A stretch of 64,000 nucleotides of DNA from an uncultured Acidobacteriia bacterium. Its GTDB lineage: Bacteria; Acidobacteriota; Terriglobia; Bryobacterales; Bryobacteraceae. Where the stretch lies: NCBI GenBank assembly GCA_903923395.1, contig CAIXXM010000024.1, positions 81,546-145,545 on the forward strand. Reading direction: 5' to 3'. Below, in pieces: positions 24,809 through 33,337 of this stretch (position 1 is the first letter of the stretch; the number at the start of each line of letters is the position of its first letter). The notes below the pieces were generated by a model. That model was not told the DNA's origin. It made no database searches and saw only the letters and a list, made by a program, of their open reading frames with translations. The position numbers and the translations under genes were made by a program.

Positions 24809-25506
24809 CTGGGCTCAATTCGCTGCACCAGCCAGGCACGGACATCCAGCTCTTTGGCGAAGTGCAGTGTTTCCGGCGGGCCCTGCATGGCAATTCCCAG
24901 CCAGTCTCCCAGTGTATTCTTGCGGAACTCGGCGGCCGCGGGTTGCAGTGGCCAGGGCGTATGTGCAATCTCTCCCCTATAGATGCGCCCGCGCTTATCC
25001 GCGGAGTACAGGCAGTAGCGTTCCGTAAGCCAATGCTCGAGTGTGCCGGGCTTGGCGTGATACACCGGACCGGTAGGCATGTAAGTCGCTTCAAGAATTG
25101 CGGGCGGGGCACCGGCATGGGTCCGGATCGACGAATAGCTGTTTCCTTCCAACCGGAATGCCGCATCGAAATACGGCAGGTGGAACAGAGCACGCGCCAC
25201 ACGGACCGCCAGCTTCTGCCCGGCGTCCAGACTGAAGAACCAAACTCCCGGTCTGCCGCCCGTGGTCACGTAAGTGCGCAGGTTCAATTCCGGAAACGCA
25301 TGCAGTCCCGGGACTTCCGGCACCCCGCGCGGCGTCACGCCTTCCATTCGGAACGGCACCACGCCCACGTAGGCTTTGCCGTCAAAGAGGTCCAACTCCA
25401 GACCGGGAGGCAGCAGCGGACGCAGGACTGCAGGGGAAACCGGCCAGTGCGCAAAAAGCAGATCGAGCCAGCGCATGCTCATCGCCCAGGGGCGCTTCAT
25501 TGCCAC
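24805..25506 (-). CDS. DUF2071 (YqjF-like) protein
   Basis: This 233-residue protein fits the DUF2071 family: MRWLDLLFAHWPVSPAVLRPLLPPGLELD, followed by DGKAYVGVVPFRMEGV, LPEVPGLHAFPELNLRTYV-type block and VWFFSLDA. The family has a beta-barrel fold related to acetoacetate decarboxylase, with unknown reaction. A second ATG (M9) is closer to the conserved start. It is the first gene of a pair with the methyltransferase. No catalytic lysine can be assigned with confidence. Confidence 0.85.
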   Translation of the reverse strand: MAMKRPWAMSMRWLDLLFAHWPVSPAVLRPLLPPGLELDLFDGKAYVGVVPFRMEGVTPRGVPEVPGLHAFPELNLRTYVTTGGRPGVWFFSLDAGQKLAVRVARALFHLPYFDAAFRLEGNSYSSIRTHAGAPPAILEATYMPTGPVYHAKPGTLEHWLTERYCLYSADKRGRIYRGEIAHTPWPLQPAAAEFRKNTLGDWLGIAMQGPPETLHFAKELDVRAWLVQRIEPR

Positions 25507-25538
25507 AATGCTCTCATAGCCATAGGATGCCGCATGCG

Positions 25539-26480
25539 TCAGGGTCGTCTCTCGATTTTCGCCGCGGGTGGTCTGGACGGAGTGCAGGGTTCCGCTTGGG
25601 GTGCGCTGCCGCTGCCCTCCAATTTCACGAACTCGCGGTCGAATTCAGCTTCCAGAATCAGTTCCGCAGCGGCCGAGCCCAGATGGCCGAAGCCCGTGGT
25701 TAGCCAATCTCCACCCGGGCGGCAAATTGCTTTCAGCCCGGTGCGAAGCCGCAGTTCACCGGAGTAAGTCACCTGCAAGCCTGGGGATTGGCTGTCGCGC
25801 CCGAGGTCCGGGTGCCTGATGGGCTCGGCTTTCGTGCGTCTGCCTGTCAAGGGCCAGGTCGAGTCACTGGTATAGTCCGCTGAACCCAGGTGGAGCAGTA
25901 CCGGCCAACGGTAGCCGTCCGTGACGAACTCCCCGCGGCAGGTGCCATAAAGCCACGAACCCTCATGCCCCGCCGACTGATAGCCACGTACTGCGATCCG
26001 CTTTCCCTGCCACGCGGTCAGGTTCTGAAATAAGTCGCAGATCGGGATGACGGGCAATTGGTCCGGGTCAGGCAGCTCTTGAATGGAAATCGCATCCACC
26101 CGTGACACTTGCAGTGCGGCGGGGAATTCCGTATCGCGGGAGAGTTCTAAGCGGCCTTGCAAACTGGCGGACGCCGAAAACCAGCGGCCTTCTTTGCGGA
26201 GCTTGCTGACTTTCGCCCGGGCTTCATTCCATTGCTGTAAATCGCCGGGGGGAAGCTGGAGTTCGATTGCAATCGGGCGCTCCGAATGCTCCTCGACCAG
26301 CCGGAAGTCACAATACTTTGACCCAAGTACTGTTACATCTGCGGACAGGATCAATTCATCCTGCACGGTGACCGGCTTGCCGTCGAAGGTCCTGGCGTTC
26401 TTCAGCAGCGAGCATACTGTCTCCTCCGCCGCCGCTGCCGTTGCTGCCAGAAACCACAACGCGAAGAGTCTTGCCAACAT
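25539..26480 (-). CDS. Secreted hypothetical protein
   Basis: The 313-residue product starts with a signal peptide (MLARLFALWFLAATAAAAEE). The mature part appears to hold two similar modules: one with VCSLLKNARTFDGKPVTVQDEL and a later one with ICDLFQNLTAWQGKRIAVRGY, both followed by a CDFRL/GTCRGEF-type cysteine. That internal repeat suggests an OB-like or beta-rich fold duplicated within the protein. I recognise no family. It stands alone, 20 bases downstream of the acetyltransferase on the same strand. Confidence 0.75.
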   Translation of the reverse strand: MLARLFALWFLAATAAAAEETVCSLLKNARTFDGKPVTVQDELILSADVTVLGSKYCDFRLVEEHSERPIAIELQLPPGDLQQWNEARAKVSKLRKEGRWFSASASLQGRLELSRDTEFPAALQVSRVDAISIQELPDPDQLPVIPICDLFQNLTAWQGKRIAVRGYQSAGHEGSWLYGTCRGEFVTDGYRWPVLLHLGSADYTSDSTWPLTGRRTKAEPIRHPDLGRDSQSPGLQVTYSGELRLRTGLKAICRPGGDWLTTGFGHLGSAAAELILEAEFDREFVKLEGSGSAPQAEPCTPSRPPAAKIERRP

Positions 26481-26500
26481 ACCTGAGATCGTAACCCGGA

Positions 26501-27442
26501 TCAGTCTGCTTCCCAGACATAAGCATGGAAATCATGGCTCCGCCGGAACCCGCACGATTCATAGAGCAGGAGCGCCGCGGTATTTGACACGGTGACGGTG
26601 AGACTGATCTTCTTGCTGCCGTACGCCACCAGCACGTTGATGGATTGCTGGAGCAGTTCCAGTCCAAGACCGCTTCGCTGGGCGGACGGGATGATACAGA
26701 GCTGGGAGATATGGCCGGTGCCTTCGGAAACAAAGCTCGCCATCACCAGACCCACCGCCGCGCCGGAGGAGCGGTCCACCGCCAGGAAAGATGCGGGTGC
26801 GAAGAAAGCTCCACAGCCGGGATACTCCAGCAGGTTCTGTATAAACTTCCGGGAGCCCGCCAAGGTCCGGTACTGATCATTGATCTGCGCATCGACGTGA
26901 CCCTGATAGGCCATGGACATCACGCTGGCTGCGGCATCCAGGTGGTAGGGGGACCAGTGATCCATGCGGACATTGAGCCGCGAAAGGGGCGGGAAGGCCG
27001 GAACGGGGTCAGCCAGGAACATCAGCGTGCGTTCGTAGAGGCGGAGAAAGCGTTCCCGCTGAATCGCCCGTGCGGATGCCGTCTCCACCGTCATCAACTG
27101 GCTTTCGATGCGGCGCACCGAGGGCGCGCGCAGAATGTCGTCGAGCATGGCATGGAATAGCCGCAATTCATTGTCTGCGCCGCGCCAGGGCGGACGGACG
27201 TAGAGATTTCCAATGACTGCCTTCCCGTCATCGACCACGGAATAGCCATAACCGGCAACTTCGCCGCGGTCCAGCAGGGCTGCGCCATCGAGCGCCCGCA
27301 TCCGCGTGTACTTGCGGACGAGGTCGGCGGTCTGACTAAAGTCCCAGTCCATGGTGGCAAGCCACTCGGCGCACTCCTCCAGAAGTACCGGGGAGATTTT
27401 CTGCTCTGTGATTTCGTGGAGGTCGGTGAGTTCGGGCCCCAT
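26501..27442 (-). CDS. GNAT-family N-acetyltransferase (two-domain)
   Basis: The 313-residue protein has a C-terminal GNAT domain (about 160-310) with HISQLCIIPSAQRSGLGLELL, the acetyl-CoA-binding R/Q-x-x-G-x-G/A loop, and ALLLYESCGFRRSHDFHAYVW. The N-terminal half (GNLYVRPPWRGADNELRLFHAM) looks like a second, degenerate GNAT fold. The substrate cannot be told. The gene follows thrB with only 3 bases between the stop of thrB and its ATG, so the two are probably cotranscribed. Confidence 0.85.
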   Translation of the reverse strand: MGPELTDLHEITEQKISPVLLEECAEWLATMDWDFSQTADLVRKYTRMRALDGAALLDRGEVAGYGYSVVDDGKAVIGNLYVRPPWRGADNELRLFHAMLDDILRAPSVRRIESQLMTVETASARAIQRERFLRLYERTLMFLADPVPAFPPLSRLNVRMDHWSPYHLDAAASVMSMAYQGHVDAQINDQYRTLAGSRKFIQNLLEYPGCGAFFAPASFLAVDRSSGAAVGLVMASFVSEGTGHISQLCIIPSAQRSGLGLELLQQSINVLVAYGSKKISLTVTVSNTAALLLYESCGFRRSHDFHAYVWEAD

Positions 27443-27445
27443 CCG

Positions 27446-28345
27446 TTAGAACACTTGGAGACCTTCAGTTGGGATCGGGGCCGCCACCAGTTCGGTGGTG
27501 AATCCGTTCATCGCAAAGATCTGGCGGACCAGATCGCAGACCTCTTCGTGTTTCCGCTCATAGAGCACGAGCACGGAAGGGCCGGCGCCGGAGAGAACGC
27601 AGCCGAGCAAGCCGGGGGCACGCAGGCGGAGAATCTCCGCGAGACCAGGCACCAGCTTGGACCGGTAGGGCTGGTGGATGCGGTCTTCGAGCGCCAGGGG
27701 AAATGCGCTCAGATCGCCGGTGGCAAGCCCCGCCACCAAAAGACTGACCCGTTGCAGGTTGTGGATCACGTCGGCGCGGGTGTAGGTATCCGGCAGCACG
27801 GCGCGCGATTCCTTGGTGGGCAGGTTGTAATTCGGGACCACGACGGCGGCCCGCAGTTTTTCCGGCACCGGAAGTTTGATGGAGCGGGTCATGCCGCCGC
27901 TATCCACGGCGCTGGCGACGATCGAGCCGAAAATGCAAGCCGAAACGTTATCCGGATGGCCCTCAATACGAACGGCTTCATCCAGAATCCGACCGGACTT
28001 CCAGGAGAGTTGCAGTAACTGATTCGCGATCGCGACGCCCGCGACAATAGCCGCGGCGCTGGAACCCAGTCCCTTGCCGAGCGGAATGTCGTTTTGGATT
28101 TCCAGGGCGAAGGGCGGCAGGTCCCGGTTGCAGCGTGCCGCAACAGCCTGCGCAGTAGTGAGGATCAGGTTGGATTCGTTGGCGGGAATGAATTGCGCAT
28201 CACGTCCGGACACCGTTACTGTGAGCTTCTGTGCGGGGGAAATCCTGCAAGTCAGGTAGACGGAGAGTGCGACGCCGAGGCTGTCGAAGCCAGGGCCGAG
28301 ATTAGCGCTGGAGCCGGGAACTTTTACCGTGGTCGGAAGTGTCAA
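27446..28345 (-). CDS. thrB: Homoserine kinase
   Basis: ThrB phosphorylates homoserine in threonine biosynthesis. The protein shows the GHMP kinase motifs: VKVPGSSANLGPGFDSLG at the N-terminus, IPLGKGLGSSAAAIVAG as the ATP loop, and CVLSGAGPSVLVLY near the C-terminus. I chose TTG at 28345 (299 residues, close to the family length and starting four codons before the conserved strand); a longer frame to ATG at 28456 adds 37 residues that overlap the divergent gene at 28418. No other thr genes are in the window. The acetyltransferase follows directly. Confidence 0.92.
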   Translation of the reverse strand: MTLPTTVKVPGSSANLGPGFDSLGVALSVYLTCRISPAQKLTVTVSGRDAQFIPANESNLILTTAQAVAARCNRDLPPFALEIQNDIPLGKGLGSSAAAIVAGVAIANQLLQLSWKSGRILDEAVRIEGHPDNVSACIFGSIVASAVDSGGMTRSIKLPVPEKLRAAVVVPNYNLPTKESRAVLPDTYTRADVIHNLQRVSLLVAGLATGDLSAFPLALEDRIHQPYRSKLVPGLAEILRLRAPGLLGCVLSGAGPSVLVLYERKHEEVCDLVRQIFAMNGFTTELVAAPIPTEGLQVF

Positions 28346-28417
28346 TCTGCCATTATGATAGCTGCTTGCCCCGCATTCAATCGGCTGGGCGGTTATTCTG
28401 AGGCTGTCGCGAAAATA

Positions 28418-28723
28418 ATGCAGGAAAAACGATACCTTTGCTCCGACTTGATGCAAATTCGCGGCACCGGCGGCTGGTCGGGCTGGGCGAATTTGGAAGA
28501 GATCTGGACGACGGGTGCTGTTCTGGACTCAGAAATTGCTATTCCAGTGGGAGAAAAACTGCTGCTCAGGAAGGGAAAGAGCAAGTTGTGGGCAGAGGTG
28601 CTGGTTTCTGAACGGCAGGAATTCGGGTTCCGGACGGAGCTGAAGTTTATCTTTGACTACGTGTGGTCGAAGGAGAAGTTTGAGCCGGATCACTTGTTGG
28701 ATCCGGCTTCGGTGGGAAGTTAG
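28418..28723 (+). CDS. Small PilZ-like protein
   Basis: A 101-residue protein with a PilZ-type beta-barrel pattern: YLCSDLMQI, GWANLEEIWTTGAVLDSEIAIPVGEKLLLR, then a strand-rich WAEVLVSERQEFGFRTELKF. It lacks a clear RxxxR c-di-GMP-binding motif, so it may not bind the nucleotide. ATG 28418 fits the fold; longer starts run antisense through thrB. It is divergent from thrB, and its end is followed by a palindromic repeat region. Confidence 0.65.
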   Translation: MQEKRYLCSDLMQIRGTGGWSGWANLEEIWTTGAVLDSEIAIPVGEKLLLRKGKSKLWAEVLVSERQEFGFRTELKFIFDYVWSKEKFEPDHLLDPASVGS

Positions 28724-28726
28724 CTA

Positions 28727-28796
28727 GCCGGCAAAGGCCGGGGCGGCCTCATGACATACAAGCATTCGCCGCCGCCCCGAGGTCCGTTTTGCCGGC
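28727..28796. repeat. Imperfect REP-like inverted pair
   Basis: A left arm GCCGGCAAAGGCCGGGGCGGC-like (28727-28747) and a right arm that is its imperfect inverse (28771-28796) flank a 23-base loop. The right arm belongs to the 40-base repeat also found at 58578. The arrangement resembles paired REP (BIME-type) elements and could also act as a transcription terminator between the PilZ-like gene and the convergent frr. Confidence 0.65.
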
Positions 28797-28810
28797 GAAT
28801 ACTTAGGAGA
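28771..28810 (+). repeat. 40-bp repeat, copy 1
   Basis: These 40 bases are identical, in inverted orientation, to 58578-58617. Core elements are GCCGCCCCGAGGTCCG and TTTTGCCGGCG, followed by AATACTTAGGAGA. At the other copy the same sequence includes the stop codon and last residues of an HTH gene, so this copy may be a remnant of that element. Confidence 0.85.
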
Positions 28811-28814
28811 TGTT

Positions 28815-28836
28815 CGTGCGCCATTCTGGCGCGCGT
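28815..28836 (+). repeat. Palindromic repeat, CCATTCTGGC family, copy 1
   Basis: This 22-base sequence contains GTGCGCCATTCTGGCGCGC, a nearly perfect palindrome around CCATTCTGG. It is identical to the inverse of 52848-52869 and similar to 52810-52828. It sits directly after the 40-bp repeat. The rest of this gap (28837-28967) shows only AT-richer sequence with a short ATTCCAGACATTGGAAT dyad near 28923. Confidence 0.75.
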
Positions 28837-28967
28837 GCCCAGGCAAAGACAACTTCCCGCAACAGGCGGTGTATTCATCCACTTCCGTGGCCGGCCAACA
28901 TCACGACTGATTGTGACTGATTATTCCAGACATTGGAATAATCACCATTCTTGTGTGAAGCACTCCG

Positions 28968-29573
28968 CTAGCGGATGTCGAGGATGTCTTTTTCTTTGAC
29001 TTTGACGGCTGCATCGAGTTTCGCAATGTAGCTGTCGGTCATCTTTTGCATTTCGTCCAGTGCGCGGCGCTCTTCGTCTTCTGAGACCTTTTTGTCCTTG
29101 ACCAGCTTCTTGAAGTGGTCATTGGCATCGCGGCGGACGTTTCGGATGGCAACACGGTGATCTTCGGCAACACCGCTCAGCTTCTTGACAAGTTCCTTGC
29201 GGCGCTCTTCATTGAGCGGGGGGATGGGGATGCGGATGACGCGGCCGTCGTTCGCGGGGTTGACGCCCAGTTCCGCGGCGCGGATGGCCTTTTCAATCGC
29301 GGCGATTTGGGTGACATCCCAAGGCTGCACGGTGATCTGGCCGGGTTCCGGCACGCCGAGGTTGGCGAGCTGGTTCACGGGGGTCGGGGTGCCGTAGTAG
29401 TCGACACGGACATTGTCGAGCAGGTTGATGTTGGCACGTCCGGTCCGGATGGTGGACATGTTGTGCTGCAGGTCGCTCAAGGCCTTTTCCATGCGGGTCT
29501 TGGCATTCGCCTCGACGTCTTTCACCGTGGCAAAGGGGCTGTTCGATGTTGCGGGAGCAGGATCGTTTTTCAT
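28968..29573 (-). CDS. frr: Ribosome recycling factor
   Basis: Frr splits post-termination ribosomes with EF-G. The 201-residue protein shows the family motifs RMEKALSDLQHNMSTIRTGRANINLLD and VDYYGTPTPVNQLAN, then IRIPIPPLNEERRKELVK and the C-terminal long helix. A 16-residue N-terminal extension (MKNDPAPATSNSP) precedes the usual start. It is the last gene of rpsB-tsf-pyrH-frr, 15 bases after pyrH. Confidence 0.98.
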   Translation of the reverse strand: MKNDPAPATSNSPFATVKDVEANAKTRMEKALSDLQHNMSTIRTGRANINLLDNVRVDYYGTPTPVNQLANLGVPEPGQITVQPWDVTQIAAIEKAIRAAELGVNPANDGRVIRIPIPPLNEERRKELVKKLSGVAEDHRVAIRNVRRDANDHFKKLVKDKKVSEDEERRALDEMQKMTDSYIAKLDAAVKVKEKDILDIR

Positions 29574-29588
29574 GATTCAGTCTGTGAT

Positions 29589-30296
29589 TCAGCAAATAAT
29601 GGTGCCGACTGCTTCGCCGGTCGCCATTCGCATTATATTGCCGGGCGTGTTGAGATTGAAAACCTGAATGGGAAGCTTGTTGTCGCGGCACATGGCAATC
29701 GAGGTTGCATCCATGACGGCGAGCTGTTTGGTCAGGACCTCAGTGTATTCCACGGTCTTGAACATGACAGCGTCCGTGTGCTTCATCGGGTCTTTGTCGT
29801 AGACGCCATCCACCTTGGTGGCTTTGGCAATGACCTGGGCTTTGATTTCCAAAGCGCGCAGGGTTGCGGCAGTATCGGTGGAGAAGTAGGGGTTGGAGGT
29901 GCCCGCGGCAAAGATGACGATGCGGCCTTTTTCAAGATGCCGGATGGCGCGGCGGCGGATGTAAGGCTCCGCGACCTGATGCATCTGGATGGCGGACATG
30001 ACACGCGTGTGCTGGCCCATCTGCTCCAGAGCATCCTGGAACGCGAGCGAGTTGATCACCGTGGCAAGCATGCCCATGTGATCCCCCGTGACGCGGTCCA
30101 TCTTCTTTGCGGCGAGAGCAATACCCCGGAAGATATTGCCCCCGCCAATCACGACTCCGACCTGGATGCCGGCCTGTGCGACGGCGGCCACTTCGGCTGC
30201 AAGACTCTTCACCTTGTCGGCGTCCAGCCCAAAAGACTGGGGCCCCGCGAGTGCTTCACCGCTCAGCTTCAGTAAGATCCGTTCGTATTTGGCCAT
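29589..30296 (-). CDS. pyrH: UMP kinase
   Basis: PyrH makes UDP from UMP with ATP. The 235-residue protein has [52 protein letters not shown] and [15 protein letters not shown], all hallmarks of the bacterial hexameric enzyme in the amino-acid kinase family. It lies between tsf and frr, the standard order, with 29 bases after tsf. Confidence 0.98.
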   Translation of the reverse strand: MAKYERILLKLSGEALAGPQSFGLDADKVKSLAAEVAAVAQAGIQVGVVIGGGNIFRGIALAAKKMDRVTGDHMGMLATVINSLAFQDALEQMGQHTRVMSAIQMHQVAEPYIRRRAIRHLEKGRIVIFAAGTSNPYFSTDTAATLRALEIKAQVIAKATKVDGVYDKDPMKHTDAVMFKTVEYTEVLTKQLAVMDATSIAMCRDNKLPIQVFNLNTPGNIMRMATGEAVGTIIC

Positions 30297-30325
30297 TCGA
30301 TTCCTGATCGGTTGGAATTAAGTTG

Positions 30326-30952
30326 CTATTCAGCAGCGGGCGTTTCAGCCGGGGCAGAGCCGCCGACCTTAAAGCGGACAAAACGCGACACTGAGATATT
30401 TTCACCAAGCTTGGCGATCTTGTTCTTCACCAGTTGTTCGATGGTGACGGTGTTGTCCTTCACGAAGGGCTGCTCATAGAGGCAGACTTCTTCGTAGAAC
30501 TTGGCCATGCGGCCTTCGGTGATCTTTTCGATCATCTTTTCCGGCTTGCCTTCGTTGAGTGCGCGGCCCTTTTGGATGTCGCGTTCCTTCTCAATGGCTT
30601 CCGGGGTCACGTCTTCGCGCTTGACGAACTGCGGATCCGCGGCAGCAATGTGCATTGCCAGATCACGAACCAGTTCCTGGAAGTCGTCGGTGCGGGCCAC
30701 GAAGTCGGATTCACAATTCACTTCCACGAGCACGCCGAGCTGGGCGCCGGGGTGAATATACGTCCCGATGGTGCCCTGCTGGGTGGTGCGGGAGGACTTC
30801 TTGTCGGCAGCTGCCTGGCCGCGCTTGCGAAGAACAACCACAGCCGCTTCAATATCGCCGTTTGCTTCGGTGAGTGCCTTTTTGCACTCCATCATGCCGG
30901 CGCCGGTGCGCTCACGGAGCTCTTTAACCAACTGTGCAGTAATTTCCGCCAT
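30326..30952 (-). CDS. tsf: Elongation factor Ts
   Basis: EF-Ts exchanges GDP on EF-Tu. The 208-residue protein starts [26 protein letters not shown] (UBA-like N-terminal domain with the TDVD-type contact region replaced by the short form), then [17 protein letters not shown]. The ATG at 30952 is the family start; a longer open frame to 31108 crosses an intergenic hairpin. At 208 residues it is the short bacterial type. Second gene in the rpsB operon. Confidence 0.97.
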   Translation of the reverse strand: MAEITAQLVKELRERTGAGMMECKKALTEANGDIEAAVVVLRKRGQAAADKKSSRTTQQGTIGTYIHPGAQLGVLVEVNCESDFVARTDDFQELVRDLAMHIAAADPQFVKREDVTPEAIEKERDIQKGRALNEGKPEKMIEKITEGRMAKFYEEVCLYEQPFVKDNTVTIEQLVKNKIAKLGENISVSRFVRFKVGGSAPAETPAAE

Positions 30953-31083
30953 AACTTTAATTTCTTTCGAATCCCTTCTACTCACGCGCACAACAGACTC
31001 GCCAGCCGCGATCCATAAACCACCGCTGCCTTCCAAGCCATCGCGACGCGGACGGCGGCTTGTGCGCTTCTTTACACACACAC

Positions 31084-31101
31084 GGGCGGCTTTCGCCGCC
31101 C
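31084..31101 (-). terminator. Hairpin between rpsB and tsf
   Basis: A perfect 7-bp stem GGGCGGC/GCCGCCC with a four-base loop lies in the 189-base gap between rpsB and tsf. No T-tract follows on either strand, so it may attenuate rather than end transcription, or protect the rpsB message end. Confidence 0.4.
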
Positions 31102-31141
31102 GCATCATTCTTTAACCGTCGTAACCCGCTTGAAACCGAAA

Positions 31142-32044
31142 CTACAGGGAGCTGACTTCTGCTCCAGCTTCAGGTTCCGCAGCAACCTCAGAAGCCGGTC
31201 CCTTGCGTGACGAGGTCTGGGTGTCGTCGAGCATCAGGCTTTCCTGCATGATCTGCTCGGCGTACTTGGGGTCCACATATTGAGAATACTCGGTGAGGTC
31301 TTCCACCGGGGTTTCATCACCGGTGACGAGCTTCTCTGCCGAGGTGAAGTCCTGCTCGGTGGCGAGTGCACGGCCTTCAATCACGGCATCCGCGATCTTG
31401 CTGGTGAACAGGCGGATGGCGCGCAGAGCGTCATCGTTGCCGGGGATGACCCAGTCCACAACGTCGGGGTCGCAATTCGTGTCCACAATGGCGACGACGG
31501 GGATACCCAAGCGGCGGGCTTCCTTCACTGCGATCGCTTCCTTGTTGGAGTCGATGATGAAGATCACATCCGGCAGGCCGGGCATGTCCTTGATACCGGC
31601 CAAGTTGGAATCGAGCTGCTTGCGCTCGCGTTCCATGCGGACGATTTCCTTCTTGGGACGGCCGCCCCAGTTGCCTTCAGCGTTCATCTGTTCGAGTTCT
31701 TTGAGACGCTTGATGGACTTCTGGACCGTGGTCATGTTGGTGAGAAGACCACCCAGCCAGCGCTGGTTAATGTAGAACATCTGGCAGCGGTTGGCTTCTT
31801 CAGCAACGGCTTCCTGCGCCTGGCGCTTGGTGCCGACGAACAAAACGTTCTTGCCCTGCGCCGACATTTCCACTACATACCGCGCGGCATCCTTGAAGAG
31901 CTTCAGCGTCTTCTGGAGGTCGATGATGTAGATACCGTTACGTTCGCCAAAGATGTATTCCTTCATCTTTGGATTCCAGCGCTTGGTCTGGTGCCCGAAG
32001 TGAACGCCAGCTTCGAGCAATTCTTTCATTGATATTGCAGGCAA
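31142..32044 (-). CDS. rpsB: Ribosomal protein S2
   Basis: S2 of the small subunit, 300 residues. [20 protein letters not shown] and [20 protein letters not shown], and [19 protein letters not shown] are diagnostic. The TTG at 32044 is preferred: an AAGGAG ribosome-binding site lies 5 bases upstream and the result, [11 protein letters not shown], matches other S2 proteins; the ATG at 32029 is 20 bases from it. The C-terminus has a longer acidic tail (about 40 residues beyond the core) common in this phylum. First gene of rpsB-tsf-pyrH-frr. Confidence 0.98.
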   Translation of the reverse strand: MPAISMKELLEAGVHFGHQTKRWNPKMKEYIFGERNGIYIIDLQKTLKLFKDAARYVVEMSAQGKNVLFVGTKRQAQEAVAEEANRCQMFYINQRWLGGLLTNMTTVQKSIKRLKELEQMNAEGNWGGRPKKEIVRMERERKQLDSNLAGIKDMPGLPDVIFIIDSNKEAIAVKEARRLGIPVVAIVDTNCDPDVVDWVIPGNDDALRAIRLFTSKIADAVIEGRALATEQDFTSAEKLVTGDETPVEDLTEYSQYVDPKYAEQIMQESLMLDDTQTSSRKGPASEVAAEPEAGAEVSSL

Positions 32045-32170
32045 ACTATCTCCTTAAATCACTAACCGGAAGAACAGGCGCGTGCGGCCCAAAGCGAGAT
32101 TTGCACGCTGCTCCACCGGGATTACAACCAAGAAACAACGTATAGAGAACCATACGCCGAACATAGAACC

Positions 32171-32194
32171 GGGGCGCGAAGTGATTCGCGCCCC
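32171..32194 (-). terminator. Hairpin between rpsI and rpsB
   Basis: A perfect 10-bp stem GGGGCGCGAA/TTCGCGCCCC closes a GTGA loop in the 215-base gap downstream of rpsI. It is positioned to end the rplM-rpsI transcript before rpsB, though no T-tract follows. The rest of the gap (32045-32170) shows no recognisable gene; the rpsB promoter presumably lies there. Confidence 0.55.
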
Positions 32195-32259
32195 GCCCAC
32201 CCAGCCGCAGGACCCCTGAATTGGACTGCGGCGAACTTGTATTTCCAGACTCCCGTGGT

Positions 32260-32661
32260 TTAGCGCTTGGAGAACTGGAACCGCTTGCGAGCGCCCTTTT
32301 GACCGTACTTCTTGCGCTCGTGCTGCCGGGGATCGCGGCGGAGGTAACCGGCCTTCTTCAAGGCGGGCCGCAATTCGGCGTTGAACTCAACCAGAGCACG
32401 GGCAATACCCATGCGGATGGCACCGGCCTGACCGGAAACGCCACCACCGTTGGCCAGAATCAGAACATCAAAACGGTCCAGCATCTGGACTTCGTTCAAC
32501 GGCTGACGGACCGGCACGCGGGTCTGTTCGGTGGGGAAATAGCTTTCAAGCTCACGGCCGTTGATGGTGATTTTGCCCGAGCCGGGACGAAGGAACACAC
32601 GGGCTACGCTGCGCTTGCGGCGGCCGGTTCCGAGATACTGTTCGATTTTGCGGATTGCCAA
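32260..32661 (-). CDS. rpsI: Ribosomal protein S9
   Basis: 133 residues with the S9 signatures [39 protein letters not shown] and the C-terminal [16 protein letters not shown], whose last residues reach the P-site tRNA. It follows rplM by 24 bases, the universal L13-S9 pair. Confidence 0.98.
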   Translation of the reverse strand: MAIRKIEQYLGTGRRKRSVARVFLRPGSGKITINGRELESYFPTEQTRVPVRQPLNEVQMLDRFDVLILANGGGVSGQAGAIRMGIARALVEFNAELRPALKKAGYLRRDPRQHERKKYGQKGARKRFQFSKR

Positions 32662-32685
32662 CGGAATAACCTCTTTTTGCGAAAA

Positions 32686-33141
32686 CTATTTGGTCTCTTC
32701 GACGACCTTGCGGTCGACCACGAGTTCCACCGGCTTCTGTGCCTGGTGGGGGTGCTTGTCACCCGCATAAACATTGAGCTTGCGGTACATCTGCTTGCCA
32801 AGCTTGGTCTTGGGGAGCATGCCGGAGATGGCTTCTTCAATCATCCTCGCGGGACGAGAAGCGCGGACGGCTTTGGCTCCGGTCTCCACCAGACCACCGG
32901 GATAGCCGGTGAAGTGGCGATAAACCTTCTGCTCGTCCTTGCGGCCAGTCAGCTTCACCTTCGCCGCGTTGATCACGATCACGTGGTCACCGGTGTCGAT
33001 GAAAGGGGTGTAGGTGGCCTTGTGCTTGCCCATCAACAACCGGGCCGCGTGGCTTGCGAGCTTGCCAAGCACCACATCATTGGCATCGATCACGTGCCAC
33101 TGTCTATCGATTCCCTGTTTTGTTGGGAAAACCGTACTCAT
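32686..33141 (-). CDS. rplM: Ribosomal protein L13
   Basis: 151 residues with QWHVIDANDVVLGKLASHAA, GDHVIVINAAKVKLTGRK, HFTGYPGG and ISGMLPKTKLGKQMYRKLNVYAG, all L13 signatures. ATG 33141 gives the normal length; the frame stays open upstream to 33225 but that would add 28 unlike residues. It leads the L13-S9 operon. Confidence 0.98.
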   Translation of the reverse strand: MSTVFPTKQGIDRQWHVIDANDVVLGKLASHAARLLMGKHKATYTPFIDTGDHVIVINAAKVKLTGRKDEQKVYRHFTGYPGGLVETGAKAVRASRPARMIEEAISGMLPKTKLGKQMYRKLNVYAGDKHPHQAQKPVELVVDRKVVEETK

Positions 33142-33235
33142 GAACCTGACTCCATTTTTCTTCGCAGACGCCGAACTCCCGACAGTCCGCAGGCACGCAC
33201 CAATTGCGCGACCAAATTTAAACACTCAACTAATT

Positions 33236-33265
33236 AGGCTATCGAACGCAGGAGAGTATTGTCAA
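33236..33265 (-). promoter_or_regulatory. Candidate sigma-70 promoter for rplM-rpsI
   Basis: On the minus strand, TTGACA (33260-33265) is followed 18 bases later by TAGCCT (33236-33241), about 95 bases before the rplM ATG. The -35 is perfect and the -10 is weak. Confidence 0.4.
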
Positions 33266-33337
33266 ACTCTTGACACAATTCGAGACATACACATTTTGCA
33301 GCCCGCTTGCTAGTACAGTGGATGTACCGGAGCGAAC

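Noticed and set aside
29115..30275. 386-codon plus-strand frame opposite frr and pyrH
   Set aside because: It spans two certain genes in antisense and crosses their junction.
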